Shown: piece after piece, positions 29,285-39,326 of the stretch | How the letters are laid out: every line of letters begins with the position of its first letter | Numbering within the stretch: position 1 is the first letter of the stretch | DNA from: Achromobacter insuavis | Lineage (GTDB): Bacteria; Pseudomonadota; Gammaproteobacteria; Burkholderiales; Burkholderiaceae_B | Assembly: GCF_902859645.1 (NCBI RefSeq) | Contig: NZ_CADIJR010000001.1 | Coordinates: forward strand, 1 to 64,000 | Length of the DNA: 64,000 nt | Direction: 5' to 3' | Notes under the pieces: generated by a model | Databases searched by the model: none | Told to the model about the DNA's origin: nothing | What the model saw: the letters and a program-made list of their open reading frames with translations, nothing else | Made by a program: the position numbers and the translations under genes

Positions 29285-29914
29285 TCAAGGCGAGAGGCGT
29301 TCGATCTTCCAGCCCTGGCCGTCGGCGACGTAGCGCAGGCGGTCGTGCAGGCGCGAGGGCCGGCCTTGCCAGAATTCCATCGCGGTGGGCTTGAGGCGGT
29401 AGCCGCCCCAGTGCGGCGGGCGCGGCGGCTGGTCGCCGTAGCGGGCGCGGAATTCCTGCTCGCGGGCTTCCAGTTCGGCGCGGGTGATGGGCTGGCTCTG
29501 GCGCGAGGCCCAGGCGCCGATGCGCGAACCGGCCGGGCGGCTGTGATAGTAGGCGTCCGATTCCTCGGCCGGCACTTTTTCCACCACGCCCTCGATGCGC
29601 ACCTGGCGCTCGAGCGGCTGCCAGAAGAACAGCAGGCAGGCGCGCGGCTCGGCCAGCAGGTCGGTGCCCTTGCGCGATTCGTAATTGGTGAAGAACGTGA
29701 AGCCGTGCTCGTCGAACCCCTTGATCAGGACGATGCGGGCGCTGGGCTGGCCGTCGGCGTCGACGGTGGCCAGGGTCATGGCGTTGGGCTCGGGCACCTT
29801 GGCGGCCAGGGCCTCGTCGAACCAGCGGGTGAACTGCTCGAACGGGGAGGCGGCGGCCTCGCTTTCCAGCAGCACGTTCTTTTCGTAGCTTTGACGCAGA
29901 TCGGAGACAGACAT
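29285..29914 (-). CDS. pdxH: Pyridoxamine/pyridoxine 5'-phosphate oxidase
   Basis: This 209 aa FMN enzyme makes pyridoxal 5'-phosphate in vitamin B6 synthesis and salvage. It carries [28 protein letters not shown] near residue 45, [27 protein letters not shown] and [18 protein letters not shown]. The C-terminal PROSITE-type signature ([14 protein letters not shown]) precedes the terminal ERLSP. The length matches E. coli PdxH (218 aa). It lies 45 bp before the flavin reductase gene in the same direction. Confidence 0.97.
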   Translation of the reverse strand: MSVSDLRQSYEKNVLLESEAAASPFEQFTRWFDEALAAKVPEPNAMTLATVDADGQPSARIVLIKGFDEHGFTFFTNYESRKGTDLLAEPRACLLFFWQPLERQVRIEGVVEKVPAEESDAYYHSRPAGSRIGAWASRQSQPITRAELEAREQEFRARYGDQPPRPPHWGGYRLKPTAMEFWQGRPSRLHDRLRYVADGQGWKIERLSP

Positions 29915-30065
29915 GGGGCGAGTGATTCAGCGTTGATAACAAGCAGTTTATACCGCCGAAGAACTCCACCCTTCATTGACCCCGCGCAGGGCCCGGGCAA
30001 GTTTTTGCGCCGGGATGCCCCTGGCGCCTGCCGGCAGGGCCTGGCGGTCTGGCGCCAGGCTGGCC

Positions 30066-30713
30066 TCAGGCGCCCTCGGGCAGGGTGTGGCTGTCCTGTT
30101 CCAGGCGCCGGGCGATGGCGTCCAGGCGGGCGTCGTGAATGCCCGCGGCGCGCAGCGCCTGGGCGGTCTGCACCACATACTCGGTGCAGGGGCCGTAGCG
30201 CCCGGCGGCCCGCCGCACGATGGCGAGCAACTCGGCCTCGGGCAGGGCCCGGATGTAGGCCGGATTGTCGCGGTTCATGATGAAGACCAGGGCGCGCACC
30301 GGCCCGTCCTCGGTGCTGCAGTTGATCCAGCGCGGCAGGTAGGCGCCGGTGGACATCTCGCGGTCCCACAGGGCCGGGAAATAGGTCGGCACCTGGCTGC
30401 CCGACAGGCGGTAGACCACGCCGCGGCAGGAGCCGCCGCGATCCAGGCCGAACACCAGCCCGGGGCATTCCGGCGTGCCGCGGTTGACCCGCGACCACAG
30501 GCACAGCGCGCGGTGGTGGCCGCGCAGGGTGGCGAGGCGGCGCTCCTCGAAATCGAAATCGGGACGCCAGATCAGTGACCCGTACCCATATACCCAGACG
30601 TCCTCGCCGTCGCGCCAGTGTTCCAGGGCGGTCCGCAGCGAGGCTTGCCGCTCTTCGGGCGTCCACAGGCGGAATGGCAGGCTGGCGCCGGCCACGGGAG
30701 GGGGGGACTGCAT
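30066..30713 (-). CDS. chaC: Glutathione-specific gamma-glutamylcyclotransferase (ChaC-like)
   Basis: The 215 aa protein starts at the ATG at 30713; a GTG two codons earlier (30719) is possible. The substrate-cavity motif VWVYGYGSLIWRPDFDF is characteristic. It is followed by GHHRALCLWSRVNRGTPECPGLVFGLDRGGSC, DREMSTGAYLPRW (catalytic Glu region) and a C-terminal MNRDNPAYIRAL with AAGRYGPCTEYV. ChaC degrades glutathione to 5-oxoproline and Cys-Gly. It begins 8 bp after the MFS transporter stop, so the two probably share a transcript. Confidence 0.93.
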   Translation of the reverse strand: MQSPPPVAGASLPFRLWTPEERQASLRTALEHWRDGEDVWVYGYGSLIWRPDFDFEERRLATLRGHHRALCLWSRVNRGTPECPGLVFGLDRGGSCRGVVYRLSGSQVPTYFPALWDREMSTGAYLPRWINCSTEDGPVRALVFIMNRDNPAYIRALPEAELLAIVRRAAGRYGPCTEYVVQTAQALRAAGIHDARLDAIARRLEQDSHTLPEGA

Positions 30714-30721
30714 GTTCACGA

Positions 30722-31930
30722 CTACGGTTTCCGGTCAGATTCGAGCGGGGGGTTGCGATTGGCCCAGCCTCCGGCCATCAGGGCCACGGAATAGGCCCAG
30801 AACAGCGGGGCGACGCCGATGACCGCGCCCAGCGCGCCGAAGGTCAGCGGCAGGGAGACCTGCGAGCCGTTGATCAGCGCCATCCGCAAGCCCACGGCTT
30901 CGGCGGCGCGGCCCGGCGGCGAATGCTGGTGCAGCAATGACAGCATACTCGGTTGGCAGCATCCCAGCGCAAGTCCCAGGATGAAGGACAGCACGATCAG
31001 GATGCTAACGTCGGTGAACAGCGGGTAAAGCATGAAGTCGATGGCGGCCGTGGCCATGGCCACCCGCACCAGCGTCCAGGACCGCACCCGGCGCTGGATG
31101 AAGGGCAGTACCAAGCGGATGATGAACGTTGCCGCCGCGAAGGAGGCAAGAATGATGCCGATGGTGGTCGCGGACAGGCCGATGGCGACGCCGAAGATCG
31201 GCACCACGAACAGGTGCGTGTCCCAGGCGCCCGACAGGATGGTGTTGACCATCAGGATGCGGCGCAGCGCAGGCACGGCCAGCAATTCGGTGACGCGGCG
31301 CCGTTCGGCTTCCTTGGCGCCGGCCAGTTGCGAATCCACCGCGCGCAATTGGTGACGCAGCATGTACAGGCCGCCGGCCGACAGCAGCGGCCCCAGCGTC
31401 AGCAGGCCGAAGGCCAGGCGGGTGCCCAGGTTGTCGATCGCCAGGCCGGCGATCAGCGGGCCCGAAAAACCCGAGCCGGCCAGGGCCAGCGACATCAGCG
31501 AGAAATTGCGCAGGCGCTGGGTCGGCTCGGCGTGGCCCAGCAGGTCCTGGGTGGCGACCTGGTGCAGCATGAAGCCGATGCCGATGCAACAGGATGCAAC
31601 CAACAAGGCGAACTGGGTCTGCGACAGGAAGGGCAGCGCGGTGCCGACAGCGACCAGCGTGGTGCCAGTGACCAGCGGGCGGACGATGCCGACCCGGTCG
31701 ACCCAGCGGCCGGCGCGCACCGAGAACAGCATCGGCAGCACCGCGAACACGGCGACCAGCGTGCCGACCTTGAAGGTCGACAGGCCCATCTGCAGCGCCG
31801 TGAGCGAGACGGTGATCCGTCCCCCTGTCAGCGCCACGTGGTTCAGCATGGCCAGCACGCACAACAGCGCCGCCCCGGAAAACTCCGGGGCGGCGCTGTT
31901 TGAAGAGGGGGAGGGGGGCGAATTGGACAC
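30722..31930 (-). CDS. MFS transporter
   Basis: This membrane protein of about 400 aa has 12 predicted spans. The only start before the first membrane span is GTG at 31930, since an in-frame stop lies just upstream. An ATG at 31849 would cut into TM1. MFS motif A is seen as GRWVDRVGIVRPLVTG between TM2 and TM3. Other conserved stretches are GFMLHQVATQDLLGHAEP, SLMSLALAGSGFSGPLIAGLA and QPSMLSLLHQHSPPGRAAEA. The substrate is unknown. The first 25 codons contain an unusually strong hairpin (31863-31900), which makes the N-terminus uncertain. Confidence 0.88.
   Translation of the reverse strand: MSNSPPSPSSNSAAPEFSGAALLCVLAMLNHVALTGGRITVSLTALQMGLSTFKVGTLVAVFAVLPMLFSVRAGRWVDRVGIVRPLVTGTTLVAVGTALPFLSQTQFALLVASCCIGIGFMLHQVATQDLLGHAEPTQRLRNFSLMSLALAGSGFSGPLIAGLAIDNLGTRLAFGLLTLGPLLSAGGLYMLRHQLRAVDSQLAGAKEAERRRVTELLAVPALRRILMVNTILSGAWDTHLFVVPIFGVAIGLSATTIGIILASFAAATFIIRLVLPFIQRRVRSWTLVRVAMATAAIDFMLYPLFTDVSILIVLSFILGLALGCCQPSMLSLLHQHSPPGRAAEAVGLRMALINGSQVSLPLTFGALGAVIGVAPLFWAYSVALMAGGWANRNPPLESDRKP
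31863..31900. terminator. Very strong hairpin inside the 5' end of the MFS gene
   Basis: Perfect 17-bp arms AACAGCGCCGCCCCGGA (31863-31879) and its complement (31884-31900) flank a 4-nt AAAC loop. It has the form of an intrinsic terminator with a GC stem but only a short T tract. It lies 30-67 nt inside the annotated MFS coding start, so it may control expression or show that the real start is later. Confidence 0.6.
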
Positions 31931-32336
31931 GGATACGGCTTAACTGCATTCATTCTGTCCCTATCGTCGCGCTATGTCGAGGCATCGTTTTTTTGCGCCG
32001 CCGCAATCGGGTTTGGATAGTGGCGACAAGATAGGCGCCATCTATGGACCAACTGGGATGGGGATGGGGCAAGATGGCGTCACGTTCGCGGCATGGGGCG
32101 GTCATTCGTGCGCTGCAGCAGATGTATCGTCGATGCAACGGAACAATCGTTCCATTGTCAGGGCCAATGCAAGCCCGCTTTACCGTTTTTCACCCTTTCG
32201 CCACAGATTGGCCATGCTTTGGCGCTCCCCGCCGTTTAGGATGTGCGGGCAGTCTGGGCAGGTATCCCCGGCCCGATCCGTACTGAGTTATTCGAGTGGC
32301 GGACGATGCATCCGCCGCCCCATCCGAACTGGTTCA
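31931..32336. other. Divergent intergenic region between the MFS gene and macA
   Basis: This 406-bp non-coding stretch contains the start-proximal region of both divergent genes, a T7 run near 31990 and the inverted repeat at 32136-32157. No RNA gene or other reading frame with coding character is seen. Confidence 0.5.
32136..32157. promoter_or_regulatory. Inverted repeat upstream of macAB-nodT
   Basis: CAACGGAAC (32136-32144) and GTTCCATTG (32149-32157) pair in 8 of 9 positions with a 4-bp spacer. The core GGAAC-AATC-GTTCC is perfect. It looks like an operator for a dimeric repressor, lying 180 bp before macA and about 205 bp before the MFS start. No TetR or MarR gene is adjacent. Confidence 0.4.
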
Positions 32337-33521
32337 ATGAAAAAGCCTCGCAGCAAAGTCCAGCGTTACGTCCTGATCGCCGTCGTTCTCCTGCTCATCG
32401 CCTTCGGCGTGCGCGCCGCGTTCTTCTCGTCGCCGCCGCCGCCCACCTTCGCCGTGGCCGAAGTCGTCCGCGGCAACCTCGAAGACAGCGTGCTGGCCAG
32501 CGGCACGATGGACGCCGTCGAGCGCGTCAGCGTCGGCGCGCAGGCCAGCGGCCAGTTGAAATCGCTGAAGGTGGCGCTGGGCGACCGGGTCAAGAAGGGG
32601 CAGCTGGTCGCCGAAATCGACGACCTGACCCAGCAGAACGAATTGCGCAACGCCCAGGCGGCGCTGCAGACCCGCCGCGCCGAGCGCGCGGCCAAGGTCG
32701 CCACCCTCAAGCAGGCCGAGCTGGCCTTCCGCCGCCAGCGCCAGATGCTGGCGGCCGACGCCAGTTCGCGCGAGTCCTATGAGTCGGCCGAGGCCACGCT
32801 GGGCGTGACGCGCGCCGACATCGCCTCGCTCGACGCGCAGATCGTGCAGGCCGAGATCCAGGTGGATACCGCCAAGGTCAACCTGGGCTACACCCGCATC
32901 GTCTCGCCGATCGACGGCGTGGTGGTGGCGGTGGTGACCAAGGAAGGCCAGACCGTCAACTCGATCCAGAGCGCGCCTACCATCATCAAGGTGGCCCAGG
33001 TGGCCACCATGACCATCAAGGCGCAGATCTCCGAAGCCGACGTGACCCGCGTCAAGCCGGGCCTGCCGGTGTACTTCACCATCCTGGGCGAGCCCGACCA
33101 GCGCTACCACGCCACCCTGCGCGCGGTGGAACCGGCGCCCGACTCGATCCAGAAGGACGACGCCACCTCGTCGCTGACTTCCTCCAGCTCCTCGTCCACC
33201 AGCGCGGCCGTCTACTACAACGGCCTGTTCGACGTGCCCAACCCGGACGAGAAGCTGCGCATCTCCATGACGGCGCAGGTGTCGATCGTGCTGGGCGAGG
33301 CGCGCGACGCCGTGGTGGTGCCGGCCTCGGCCCTGGGCAAGCGCGGCGAGGACGGCCGTTACGCCGTGCGGGTGGTGGGCAAGAACAACCAGACCGACAC
33401 CCGCCAGGTCAAGATCGGCATGAACAACAACGTGCAGGCGCAGGTGCTGGAAGGCCTGGAGGTGGGCGAGCGCGTGGTGTCGGCCGACGCCGCGCCGGTG
33501 GCCGCCGCAGCGGGACGCTGA
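32337..33521 (+). CDS. macA: MacA-type periplasmic adaptor of a tripartite ABC efflux pump
   Basis: The 394 aa membrane-fusion protein starts at the ATG at 32337 ([20 protein letters not shown]), with one N-terminal membrane anchor. A lipoyl half-motif lies near residues 60-85 ([26 protein letters not shown]). A long alpha-hairpin (about 90-170) follows, then the second lipoyl half ([25 protein letters not shown]) and beta-barrel/MP domains. A serine-rich loop (about 282-295) precedes [26 protein letters not shown], as in MacA. It links MacB to an outer-membrane channel. macB begins 1 bp after its stop. Confidence 0.95.
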   Translation: MKKPRSKVQRYVLIAVVLLLIAFGVRAAFFSSPPPPTFAVAEVVRGNLEDSVLASGTMDAVERVSVGAQASGQLKSLKVALGDRVKKGQLVAEIDDLTQQNELRNAQAALQTRRAERAAKVATLKQAELAFRRQRQMLAADASSRESYESAEATLGVTRADIASLDAQIVQAEIQVDTAKVNLGYTRIVSPIDGVVVAVVTKEGQTVNSIQSAPTIIKVAQVATMTIKAQISEADVTRVKPGLPVYFTILGEPDQRYHATLRAVEPAPDSIQKDDATSSLTSSSSSSTSAAVYYNGLFDVPNPDEKLRISMTAQVSIVLGEARDAVVVPASALGKRGEDGRYAVRVVGKNNQTDTRQVKIGMNNNVQAQVLEGLEVGERVVSADAAPVAAAAGR

Positions 33522-33522
33522 C

Positions 33523-35481
33523 ATGGCCGAACCGTTGATTTCGCTGTCCGGGGTACGGCGCGAGTTTCCCGCGGGCGAGCAGACCATCGCCGTCCTCAAG
33601 GACATCAACCTGACCATCGAGGCCGGGGAGATGGTCGCCATCGTCGGCGCGTCGGGCTCGGGCAAGTCGACCCTGATGAACATCCTGGGCTGCCTGGACC
33701 GCGCCACCAGCGGCGACTACCGCGTCAGCGGCCGCAGCACGGGCGAACTGGATCCGGACGAGCTGGCCGAGCTGCGCCGCGAGCACTTCGGCTTCATCTT
33801 CCAGCGCTACCACCTGCTGTCCGACCTGACGGCGCAGGGCAACGTCGAGGTGCCGGCCGTCTACGCCGGCAAGCGCCGCGAGGCCCGGTTGGCGCGCGCC
33901 GCCGAGCTGCTGGAGCGCCTGGGGCTGGGCGAACGCACCGGCCACCGGCCGGGGCAGTTGTCCGGCGGCCAGCAGCAACGGGTGAGTATCGCCCGCGCGC
34001 TGATGAACGGCGGCGACATCATCCTGGCCGACGAGCCGACCGGCGCGCTGGACACGCACACCGGCCAGGAAGTGCTGCGCATCCTCGAGGAGCTGAACGC
34101 CGCCGGCCACACCATCATCCTGGTCACCCACGACATGAACGTGGCGCGGCACGCGCAGCGCATCATCGAGATCAGCGATGGCGAGATCGTCTCGGACCAG
34201 CGCAATCCCGACGCCCCGCGCATCGAGGCGCAGCGCGAGGAGGCGGCGCCGCTGCCGCCGCGGCCGGCCTGGCAGGCCTACCTGGACCGCTGCGGCGAAG
34301 CGCTGCGCATGGCGCTGCTGGCGATGAACGCGCATCGCCTGCGCACCTCGCTGACCATGCTGGGCATCATCATCGGCATCGCCGCGGTGGTGTCGGTGGT
34401 GGCGCTGGGCGAAGGCTCGCGCCAGAAGATCCTGGAAGACATCAGCGAGATCGGCACCAACACCGTCGAGGTGTTCCCGGGCAAGGACTTCGGCGACGAG
34501 AAGGCCGTCAACATCCGCACCCTGGTGCCGGCCGACGCCGAGGCGCTGTCGCGCGAATCGTATGTGGACAGCGTCACGCCCGAAGTCTCCACCAGCAGCA
34601 CGCTGCGTTACCGCAACGTGGCGGTGAACGGTTCGATCCAGGGCGTGGGCGAGCAGTATTTCCGCGTGCGCGCAGTCAAGCTGGCGCAGGGCAAGTTCTT
34701 CGACACGACCAGCGTGGCGCGGCGCGCCCAGGAAGTGGTAATCGACGAAAGCACCCGCAAGACGCTGTTCGGCTCGCACACCGACCCGATCGGCCAGATC
34801 GTGTTCCTGGGGTCGATGCCGGCGCGGGTGATCGGCGTCACCAAGAAGAACGACACCGTGTTCGGCAACAACGAGACCCTGAACGTGTGGATCCCCTACA
34901 CCACGGCGCTGTCGCGCGTGCTGGGGCAGCAGCATCTCAAGAGCATCACCGTGCGCGTCAACGACGCCGCGCCGCCGGCGGCGGCCGAGCAGGCCATCAC
35001 CAAGGTGCTGCTGCGCCGCCACGTGGTGAAGGACTTCTTCGTGTTCAACACCGACGCGATCCGCAAGACCATCGAGCGCACCACCGCGACCATGACGCTG
35101 CTGGTGTCGCTGATCGCGCTGATCTCGCTGATGGTGGGCGGCATCGGCGTCATGAACATCATGCTGGTGTCGGTCACCGAGCGCACCCGCGAGATCGGCG
35201 TGCGCATGGCGGTGGGCGCGCGGCGCAGCGATATCATGCAGCAGTTCCTGATCGAGGCGGTGCTGGTCTGCCTGATCGGCGGCGCCGTGGGCATCGCGCT
35301 GTCGCTGGGCCTGGGCGTGCTGGTGTCCAAGGCCACCGGCGGCTCGTTCCGCATGATCTATTCGACCGCGTCGATGGTGGCGGCCTTCACCTGCTCGACG
35401 CTGATCGGCGTGTTGTTCGGTTATTTGCCGGCGCGCAACGCGGCGCGCCTGGATCCCGTCGAGGCCCTGGCCCGGGAATGA
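33523..35481 (+). CDS. macB: MacB-type ABC transporter (fused ATPase and permease)
   Basis: The 652 aa protein has an N-terminal ATPase: Walker [10 protein letters not shown] near residues 43-51, signature [15 protein letters not shown] near 146 and Walker B/D-loop [11 protein letters not shown] near 167. A first membrane span near residue 280 ([22 protein letters not shown]) follows. After a periplasmic MacB-PCD-like domain come three C-terminal FtsX spans ([20 protein letters not shown] and onward), ending [14 protein letters not shown]. MacB dimers use ATP to drive periplasmic substrates (macrolides, toxins, lipopeptides) through MacA and an outer-membrane channel. Its stop overlaps the nodT-type gene start. 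Confidence 0.96.
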   Translation: MAEPLISLSGVRREFPAGEQTIAVLKDINLTIEAGEMVAIVGASGSGKSTLMNILGCLDRATSGDYRVSGRSTGELDPDELAELRREHFGFIFQRYHLLSDLTAQGNVEVPAVYAGKRREARLARAAELLERLGLGERTGHRPGQLSGGQQQRVSIARALMNGGDIILADEPTGALDTHTGQEVLRILEELNAAGHTIILVTHDMNVARHAQRIIEISDGEIVSDQRNPDAPRIEAQREEAAPLPPRPAWQAYLDRCGEALRMALLAMNAHRLRTSLTMLGIIIGIAAVVSVVALGEGSRQKILEDISEIGTNTVEVFPGKDFGDEKAVNIRTLVPADAEALSRESYVDSVTPEVSTSSTLRYRNVAVNGSIQGVGEQYFRVRAVKLAQGKFFDTTSVARRAQEVVIDESTRKTLFGSHTDPIGQIVFLGSMPARVIGVTKKNDTVFGNNETLNVWIPYTTALSRVLGQQHLKSITVRVNDAAPPAAAEQAITKVLLRRHVVKDFFVFNTDAIRKTIERTTATMTLLVSLIALISLMVGGIGVMNIMLVSVTERTREIGVRMAVGARRSDIMQQFLIEAVLVCLIGGAVGIALSLGLGVLVSKATGGSFRMIYSTASMVAAFTCSTLIGVLFGYLPARNAARLDPVEALARE

Positions 35482-36938
35482 GGATGATGAAAGCTGTTTC
35501 CCTGATTTGCAAACCCGCCGCGCTGGCCCTGACGCTGGCCCTGGCCGGCTGCGGCGGCCTGCTCAAGAGCGACTACCACACGCCCGCGACGCAGGCCCCG
35601 GCCGCCTGGAGCCACGGCGCCGGCGCCGACGCGCCGGCCAACGCGCTGGCCGCCGGCGGCGCCTGGTGGCGCAACTTCAACGACCCCGCGCTCGACGGCC
35701 TGGTCGACGGCGCGCTGGCCCGCAACAACGACCTGGCCGCCGCCGCCATCCGCGTGCGCCGCGCTCAGTTGCAGGCGGGCCTGGCGCAGGACCAGCTGAT
35801 TCCGCAGCTGTCCGGCACCGGCAACGTGACGCGCACGCGCAATCTGCGCGGCGAACGCGAGATCACGCGCACCAACAGCGCCGAACTGTCGATCGGCTAC
35901 GAGGTGGACCTGTGGGGCAAGCTGTCGCGCCAGCTCGACGCCGCCGAATGGGAGGCGCTGGCCAGCGAGCAGGACCGCCAGAGTTCGGCGCTGTCGCTGG
36001 TGGGCACCACGGCCACGCTGTACTGGCAGACGGCCTTCATCAACCAGCGCATCGCCAGCAGCCTGGAAAGCATCGCCTACGCCCGCAAGACCCAGGACCT
36101 GGTGCGCGCGCAGTACGCCGCCGGGGGCGCCTCGGCGCTGGAACTGGCCGAGGCCGAGCAGACCGTGGCCAGCCAGCAGGCGGCGCACGCGCTGCTGGTG
36201 CAGCAGCGCGTGGAATACGTCAATGCGCTGACGATCCTGTTCGATGGCCCGCCCGACCGCGTCATGGCCGATCCGCAACGCCTGCCGCAATACCCGCTGC
36301 CGCAGGCGCGCGAAGGCGTGCCGGCCGAACTGCTGGGCCGCCGCCCCGACCTGCGCGCCGCCGAACTGCGCCTGCGCGAGTCGCTGTCGAACATCGACGC
36401 CGCGCGCGCGAGCTTCTATCCGACGCTGAACCTGACCGGCGCGCTGGGCAGCACCAGCCCGACGCTGTCGAATGTGCTGCAGAACCCGGTGGGCACGCTG
36501 ACGGGGGCGCTGACGCTGCCGTTCCTGCAATTCAACCGCCTGAACCTGAATCTGAAGGTGTCGCGCACGGATTTCGATGAGCGGGTGGTGAGCTTCCGGC
36601 AGGCCTTGTACCAGGCGATGGCGGATGTGGAGAACGCGCTGTCGAACCGGACGCAGTTGCGCCTGCAGGCGGAGCAGCTGGAGGCGTCGCTGAAGGCGGC
36701 GCGGGAAGCCGAGCGCCTGTACGAGGTGCGCTACCGCGCGGGGTCGGTGTCGTTGCGGTTCTGGCTGGATGCGCAGGAGAAGCGGCGGACGGCGGAGATC
36801 GCGCGGGATGAGAATGCGTTGAATCGGTTGGTGAATCAGGTGAAGGTTTATCAGGCGTTGGGGGGGGATGATCTTGCCGTCATGGCCGGTTCTGGCGCGG
36901 GCGCGGCCGATGATGGGATCGCGCCGATAGCGCCCTGA
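35478..36938 (+). CDS. NodT/TolC family outer-membrane efflux lipoprotein
   Basis: The 486 aa protein starts at the ATG at 35478, overlapping the macB stop (ATGA). In-frame ATGs at 35484 and 35487 are alternatives. The signal peptide ends in a lipobox (ALALAGCGG), so it is a lipoprotein of the RND/MacAB outer-membrane factor class. Two OEP repeats are visible: [43 protein letters not shown] and [24 protein letters not shown] in the first, and [33 protein letters not shown] and [20 protein letters not shown] in the second. It completes a MacA-MacB-OMF pump encoded in one operon. Confidence 0.95.
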   Translation: MRMMKAVSLICKPAALALTLALAGCGGLLKSDYHTPATQAPAAWSHGAGADAPANALAAGGAWWRNFNDPALDGLVDGALARNNDLAAAAIRVRRAQLQAGLAQDQLIPQLSGTGNVTRTRNLRGEREITRTNSAELSIGYEVDLWGKLSRQLDAAEWEALASEQDRQSSALSLVGTTATLYWQTAFINQRIASSLESIAYARKTQDLVRAQYAAGGASALELAEAEQTVASQQAAHALLVQQRVEYVNALTILFDGPPDRVMADPQRLPQYPLPQAREGVPAELLGRRPDLRAAELRLRESLSNIDAARASFYPTLNLTGALGSTSPTLSNVLQNPVGTLTGALTLPFLQFNRLNLNLKVSRTDFDERVVSFRQALYQAMADVENALSNRTQLRLQAEQLEASLKAAREAERLYEVRYRAGSVSLRFWLDAQEKRRTAEIARDENALNRLVNQVKVYQALGGDDLAVMAGSGAGAADDGIAPIAP

Positions 36939-37251
36939 AAAAATGCCCTGGCGTCGGCGAACGATATTGCCGGCGCCAGCGTTGAAACCGGATCGCGTTC
37001 GATCCAAGCATCAACTTCGATATCGGCACGGGCAGTTCGCAAACTGACCCGCAGCACTTCGGCCTGTTTTCGAATCGTCGCCCATGCCGTCAGATTCGGA
37101 CGGTTTCACCCGATGCAATAGAAGACGGAAAGCAGCGTCAGCCGACGCTGAATCATGAAGGCCGTCGCTACAATCTATTGACCGCGCAATACCCCCCGCC
37201 AGACTGATCACGTTCACTGAAACGGCCGATCGCCATCACCGAATGCTCAGA
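36939..37251. other. Intergenic region between the efflux operon and the lysR gene
   Basis: The first part holds a hairpin, CTGGCGTCGGC (36948-36958) with GCCGGCGCCAG (36969-36979), one wobble pair. Its T tract faces the minus strand, so it is better placed to stop leftward transcription. On the minus strand an open stretch (about 37110 to 36851, running into the nodT end) reads like a protein fragment (AWATIRKQAEVLRVSLRTAR) with no start site or complete length. It may be a decayed gene. I did not recognise the family. Confidence 0.4.
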
Positions 37252-38163
37252 ATGAATTTGCGACTGCTGAAGTACTTCGCTGTGTTGGCCGACGAGTTGA
37301 ACTATCGCCGCGCCGCCGAACGGCTGCATATTGAAATCTCGCCGTTGTCTCGGGCGATTCAATCGCTGGAAACCACCTTGGGGGTGTCTCTTTTTGTGCG
37401 CTCCAACCGCGGCACCCTGCTCACGCCGGAGGGGGAGGCGCTACGGGAACACATCCCGGCCATATTCAGTGCAATCGGTCAGGCGCGCGACAGCGTCCTA
37501 GGCGTGGCCGTTGGCAATCGCGGCGCGCTACATATTGCCCTGTCAGAAGGAATGAACCCGACGCGATTGGCCGCGTTGATGGCCGGTTGCCGCGCGGACG
37601 AGCCGCGCGTGGTCATCCATTTTTCGGAGGTGCCGTTCGCCCAGCAGCTCGCAGGCCTGGACCAAGGCCTTTACGACCTGGGTTTCGCGCCATCCGACCA
37701 CGTGGGCCGCGGCATCGTGGCTGAACGAGCCTGGCAAGACCCGATCCATGTGGTCCTCCCCACCGGCCACCCGTTGCTGGCGATGGAAGTGATTCCCTTG
37801 AGCGAGGTTCTCAGGCATCCCCTGGTACTTGGCGATCCGAAGTATTGCGAGGGATGCCGCCAGCAAATCGACCGCTTGATCAGTAAGGGTTCGGCCCAAC
37901 CTCTCGTGGCGGCGCAGGTGCAGTCGACCTATCTCATGCTTTCGATGGTGGCCGCTGGCGTCGGCCTCGCACTGGTGGGCGCTTCCCAGGCCCTTTCAAA
38001 CTGGGAACTCGGCATCCTCAGCCGCCCGCTGGCCGAGCCGGCGGCGTTGACGACTTGGCTCCTGCGCTCAACCCGCGTCGCACGCCAGAACGTGACGCGC
38101 TTCGTTGAGCGGGTGATTGTCATGCGCGAAGACAGCACCTTCCCACCTTCCCGTGCGCGGTAG
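37252..38163 (+). CDS. LysR family transcriptional regulator at the edge of the A/B-exporter locus
   Basis: The 303 aa protein starts at the ATG at 37252 (MNLRLLKYFAVLADELNYRRA); an ATG three codons earlier is also possible. The winged helix-turn-helix is at residues 1-60 (LHIEISPLSRAIQSLETTLG). The effector domain begins near residue 92 (LHIALSEGMNPTRLAALMAG) and includes GDPKYCEGCRQQIDRLI with a nearby Cys pair. Base composition is lower in GC than the efflux operon to its left. It is oriented toward the A/B cassettes and may control them, but no experimental or divergent-promoter evidence shows this. Confidence 0.9.
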   Translation: MNLRLLKYFAVLADELNYRRAAERLHIEISPLSRAIQSLETTLGVSLFVRSNRGTLLTPEGEALREHIPAIFSAIGQARDSVLGVAVGNRGALHIALSEGMNPTRLAALMAGCRADEPRVVIHFSEVPFAQQLAGLDQGLYDLGFAPSDHVGRGIVAERAWQDPIHVVLPTGHPLLAMEVIPLSEVLRHPLVLGDPKYCEGCRQQIDRLISKGSAQPLVAAQVQSTYLMLSMVAAGVGLALVGASQALSNWELGILSRPLAEPAALTTWLLRSTRVARQNVTRFVERVIVMREDSTFPPSRAR

Positions 38164-38207
38164 ACGGCAAGCATCGGCGCGTGAACCCAGCTCGAACACA
38201 TTTACTC

Positions 38208-38355
38208 GTTACCTTTTGGGTCCCGCATGTTTCTCATAAGGCAACGTGATGGACCATTCTCCGTTCTAGATTGAAAGATCCAATTCTTTGCCTTTGTAGC
38301 GCTTTTTAAAAAGAAGCCCGTGGCATCAATTGTTTTAATCAATCAGGAGCTGCTT
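38208..38355 (+). promoter_or_regulatory. Conserved leader of cassette copy 1 (upstream of gene A1)
   Basis: From GTTACCTTTT (38208) to the A1 start, the DNA is closely similar to 40241-40389 and 42438-42582, so the promoter was duplicated with each copy. Shared blocks include GTTTCTCATAAGGCAAC, TCTAGATTGAAAGATCC and the ribosome-binding segment AATCAATCAGGAGCT just before GTG. No promoter hexamers can be assigned with confidence. Confidence 0.55.
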
Positions 38356-39210
38356 GTGCAAGTATCCACTTCAACGCTATCTGGTCCGAGCGGCCCGCTC
38401 GGTTTCAACTATTCGTCGACGCAGTTCACCAGCGAAAAAAACGGTGAAGCCTGCTTCACCGAAATCATGGGTTCGGTGAAGCAAAAATATCTCGAAAGTC
38501 CAGCAGCGCCGAAGGTGGTGAACTTTTCTGATAAGGCCCTGGCACTGTCAAGTCAAGAAACGGAAATTGAGGATGCGGATCTCGGCTTGTTGGCGTGCTG
38601 GACACCTGCTGGGTTGGCACGCTTTGCTAATAACTACACAGAGGCCGAGCAGTATCACCAACTCGATATTATGGTCTTCAATAGCTATTATTCGCCCATC
38701 TATGATTGTAGTGAGGCGATGTGCGGAGGTCCAACATATTATTCCACTACGAGAATTTCGGTCACGCCTGAAAGTGAGGCGTTTGATAAACGGCAGCACG
38801 ATCTATTCTCTGCTCAACAGAGAGCCATGTATGCCTCTGAAATTAGCAAGGGTAGTTCACCAATGGATATTTACAAGAAGATCGGGAAATTGATCTTGTC
38901 TCAGCCGGACGGCTTTGCCGACAAATTTGGACTCACGGTGAAATTTCGCGAGAGATTGGATGCTATGTCTCAACTAGAGGCGTATGGCAACTCACCTGAA
39001 GGACGTAGCCATTCGCTTTCCCCTAAGTTTGACCATGCTGGCGAGCCAAAGATTGAAAAAAAGTTGATGCAGATGAAGGCCGGACTTTCGCGCAATGCTT
39101 TGCTGCAGAAGGCAGATCATCTCAAGCAGGATAGGCAGTATGTCCTGATGAACCTGCTGTACGGAATGGGAAACCCTATGATGAAACCTGCGTCAGGTCA
39201 CCGGGCGTAG
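38356..39210 (+). CDS. Cassette protein A1, unknown function
   Basis: The 284 aa protein is unrecognised. The GTG at 38356 follows CAGGAGCTGCTT, and the same GTG and site occur in A2 and A3. The frame is open 12 codons further here only because a stop codon present in the other copies is changed. No signal peptide or membrane span. Features shared by A1-A3: LSGPSGPLG near residue 8, CWTP near 81, a segment with MVFN-x2-YSP-x2-DCSE, YY-x-TTRI-x-VTPESE near 128-140, and DIYKKIGKLILSQPD near 170-184. A variable Gly/Ser-rich part follows, then a helical C-terminus. The two conserved Cys are notable. GC is far below the chromosome average. Intrinsic terminator downstream. Confidence 0.85.
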   Translation: MQVSTSTLSGPSGPLGFNYSSTQFTSEKNGEACFTEIMGSVKQKYLESPAAPKVVNFSDKALALSSQETEIEDADLGLLACWTPAGLARFANNYTEAEQYHQLDIMVFNSYYSPIYDCSEAMCGGPTYYSTTRISVTPESEAFDKRQHDLFSAQQRAMYASEISKGSSPMDIYKKIGKLILSQPDGFADKFGLTVKFRERLDAMSQLEAYGNSPEGRSHSLSPKFDHAGEPKIEKKLMQMKAGLSRNALLQKADHLKQDRQYVLMNLLYGMGNPMMKPASGHRA

Positions 39211-39269
39211 GTCATCAATCTGGAATACTTACCCTGGAACGCCTTTCGGGGGAGTGCTCCGTTAGGAAT

Positions 39270-39301
39270 AATACTCGATGAGTTTCATCGAGTATTTTTT
39301 T
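39270..39301 (+). terminator. Intrinsic terminator of gene A1
   Basis: Perfect 12-bp arms AATACTCGATGA (39270-39281) and TCATCGAGTATT (39285-39296) have a 3-nt loop and a run of T to 39301. It separates A1 from B1. Confidence 0.93.
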
Positions 39302-39326
39302 CGCCACTATTCGGGTGATTTTTGTC

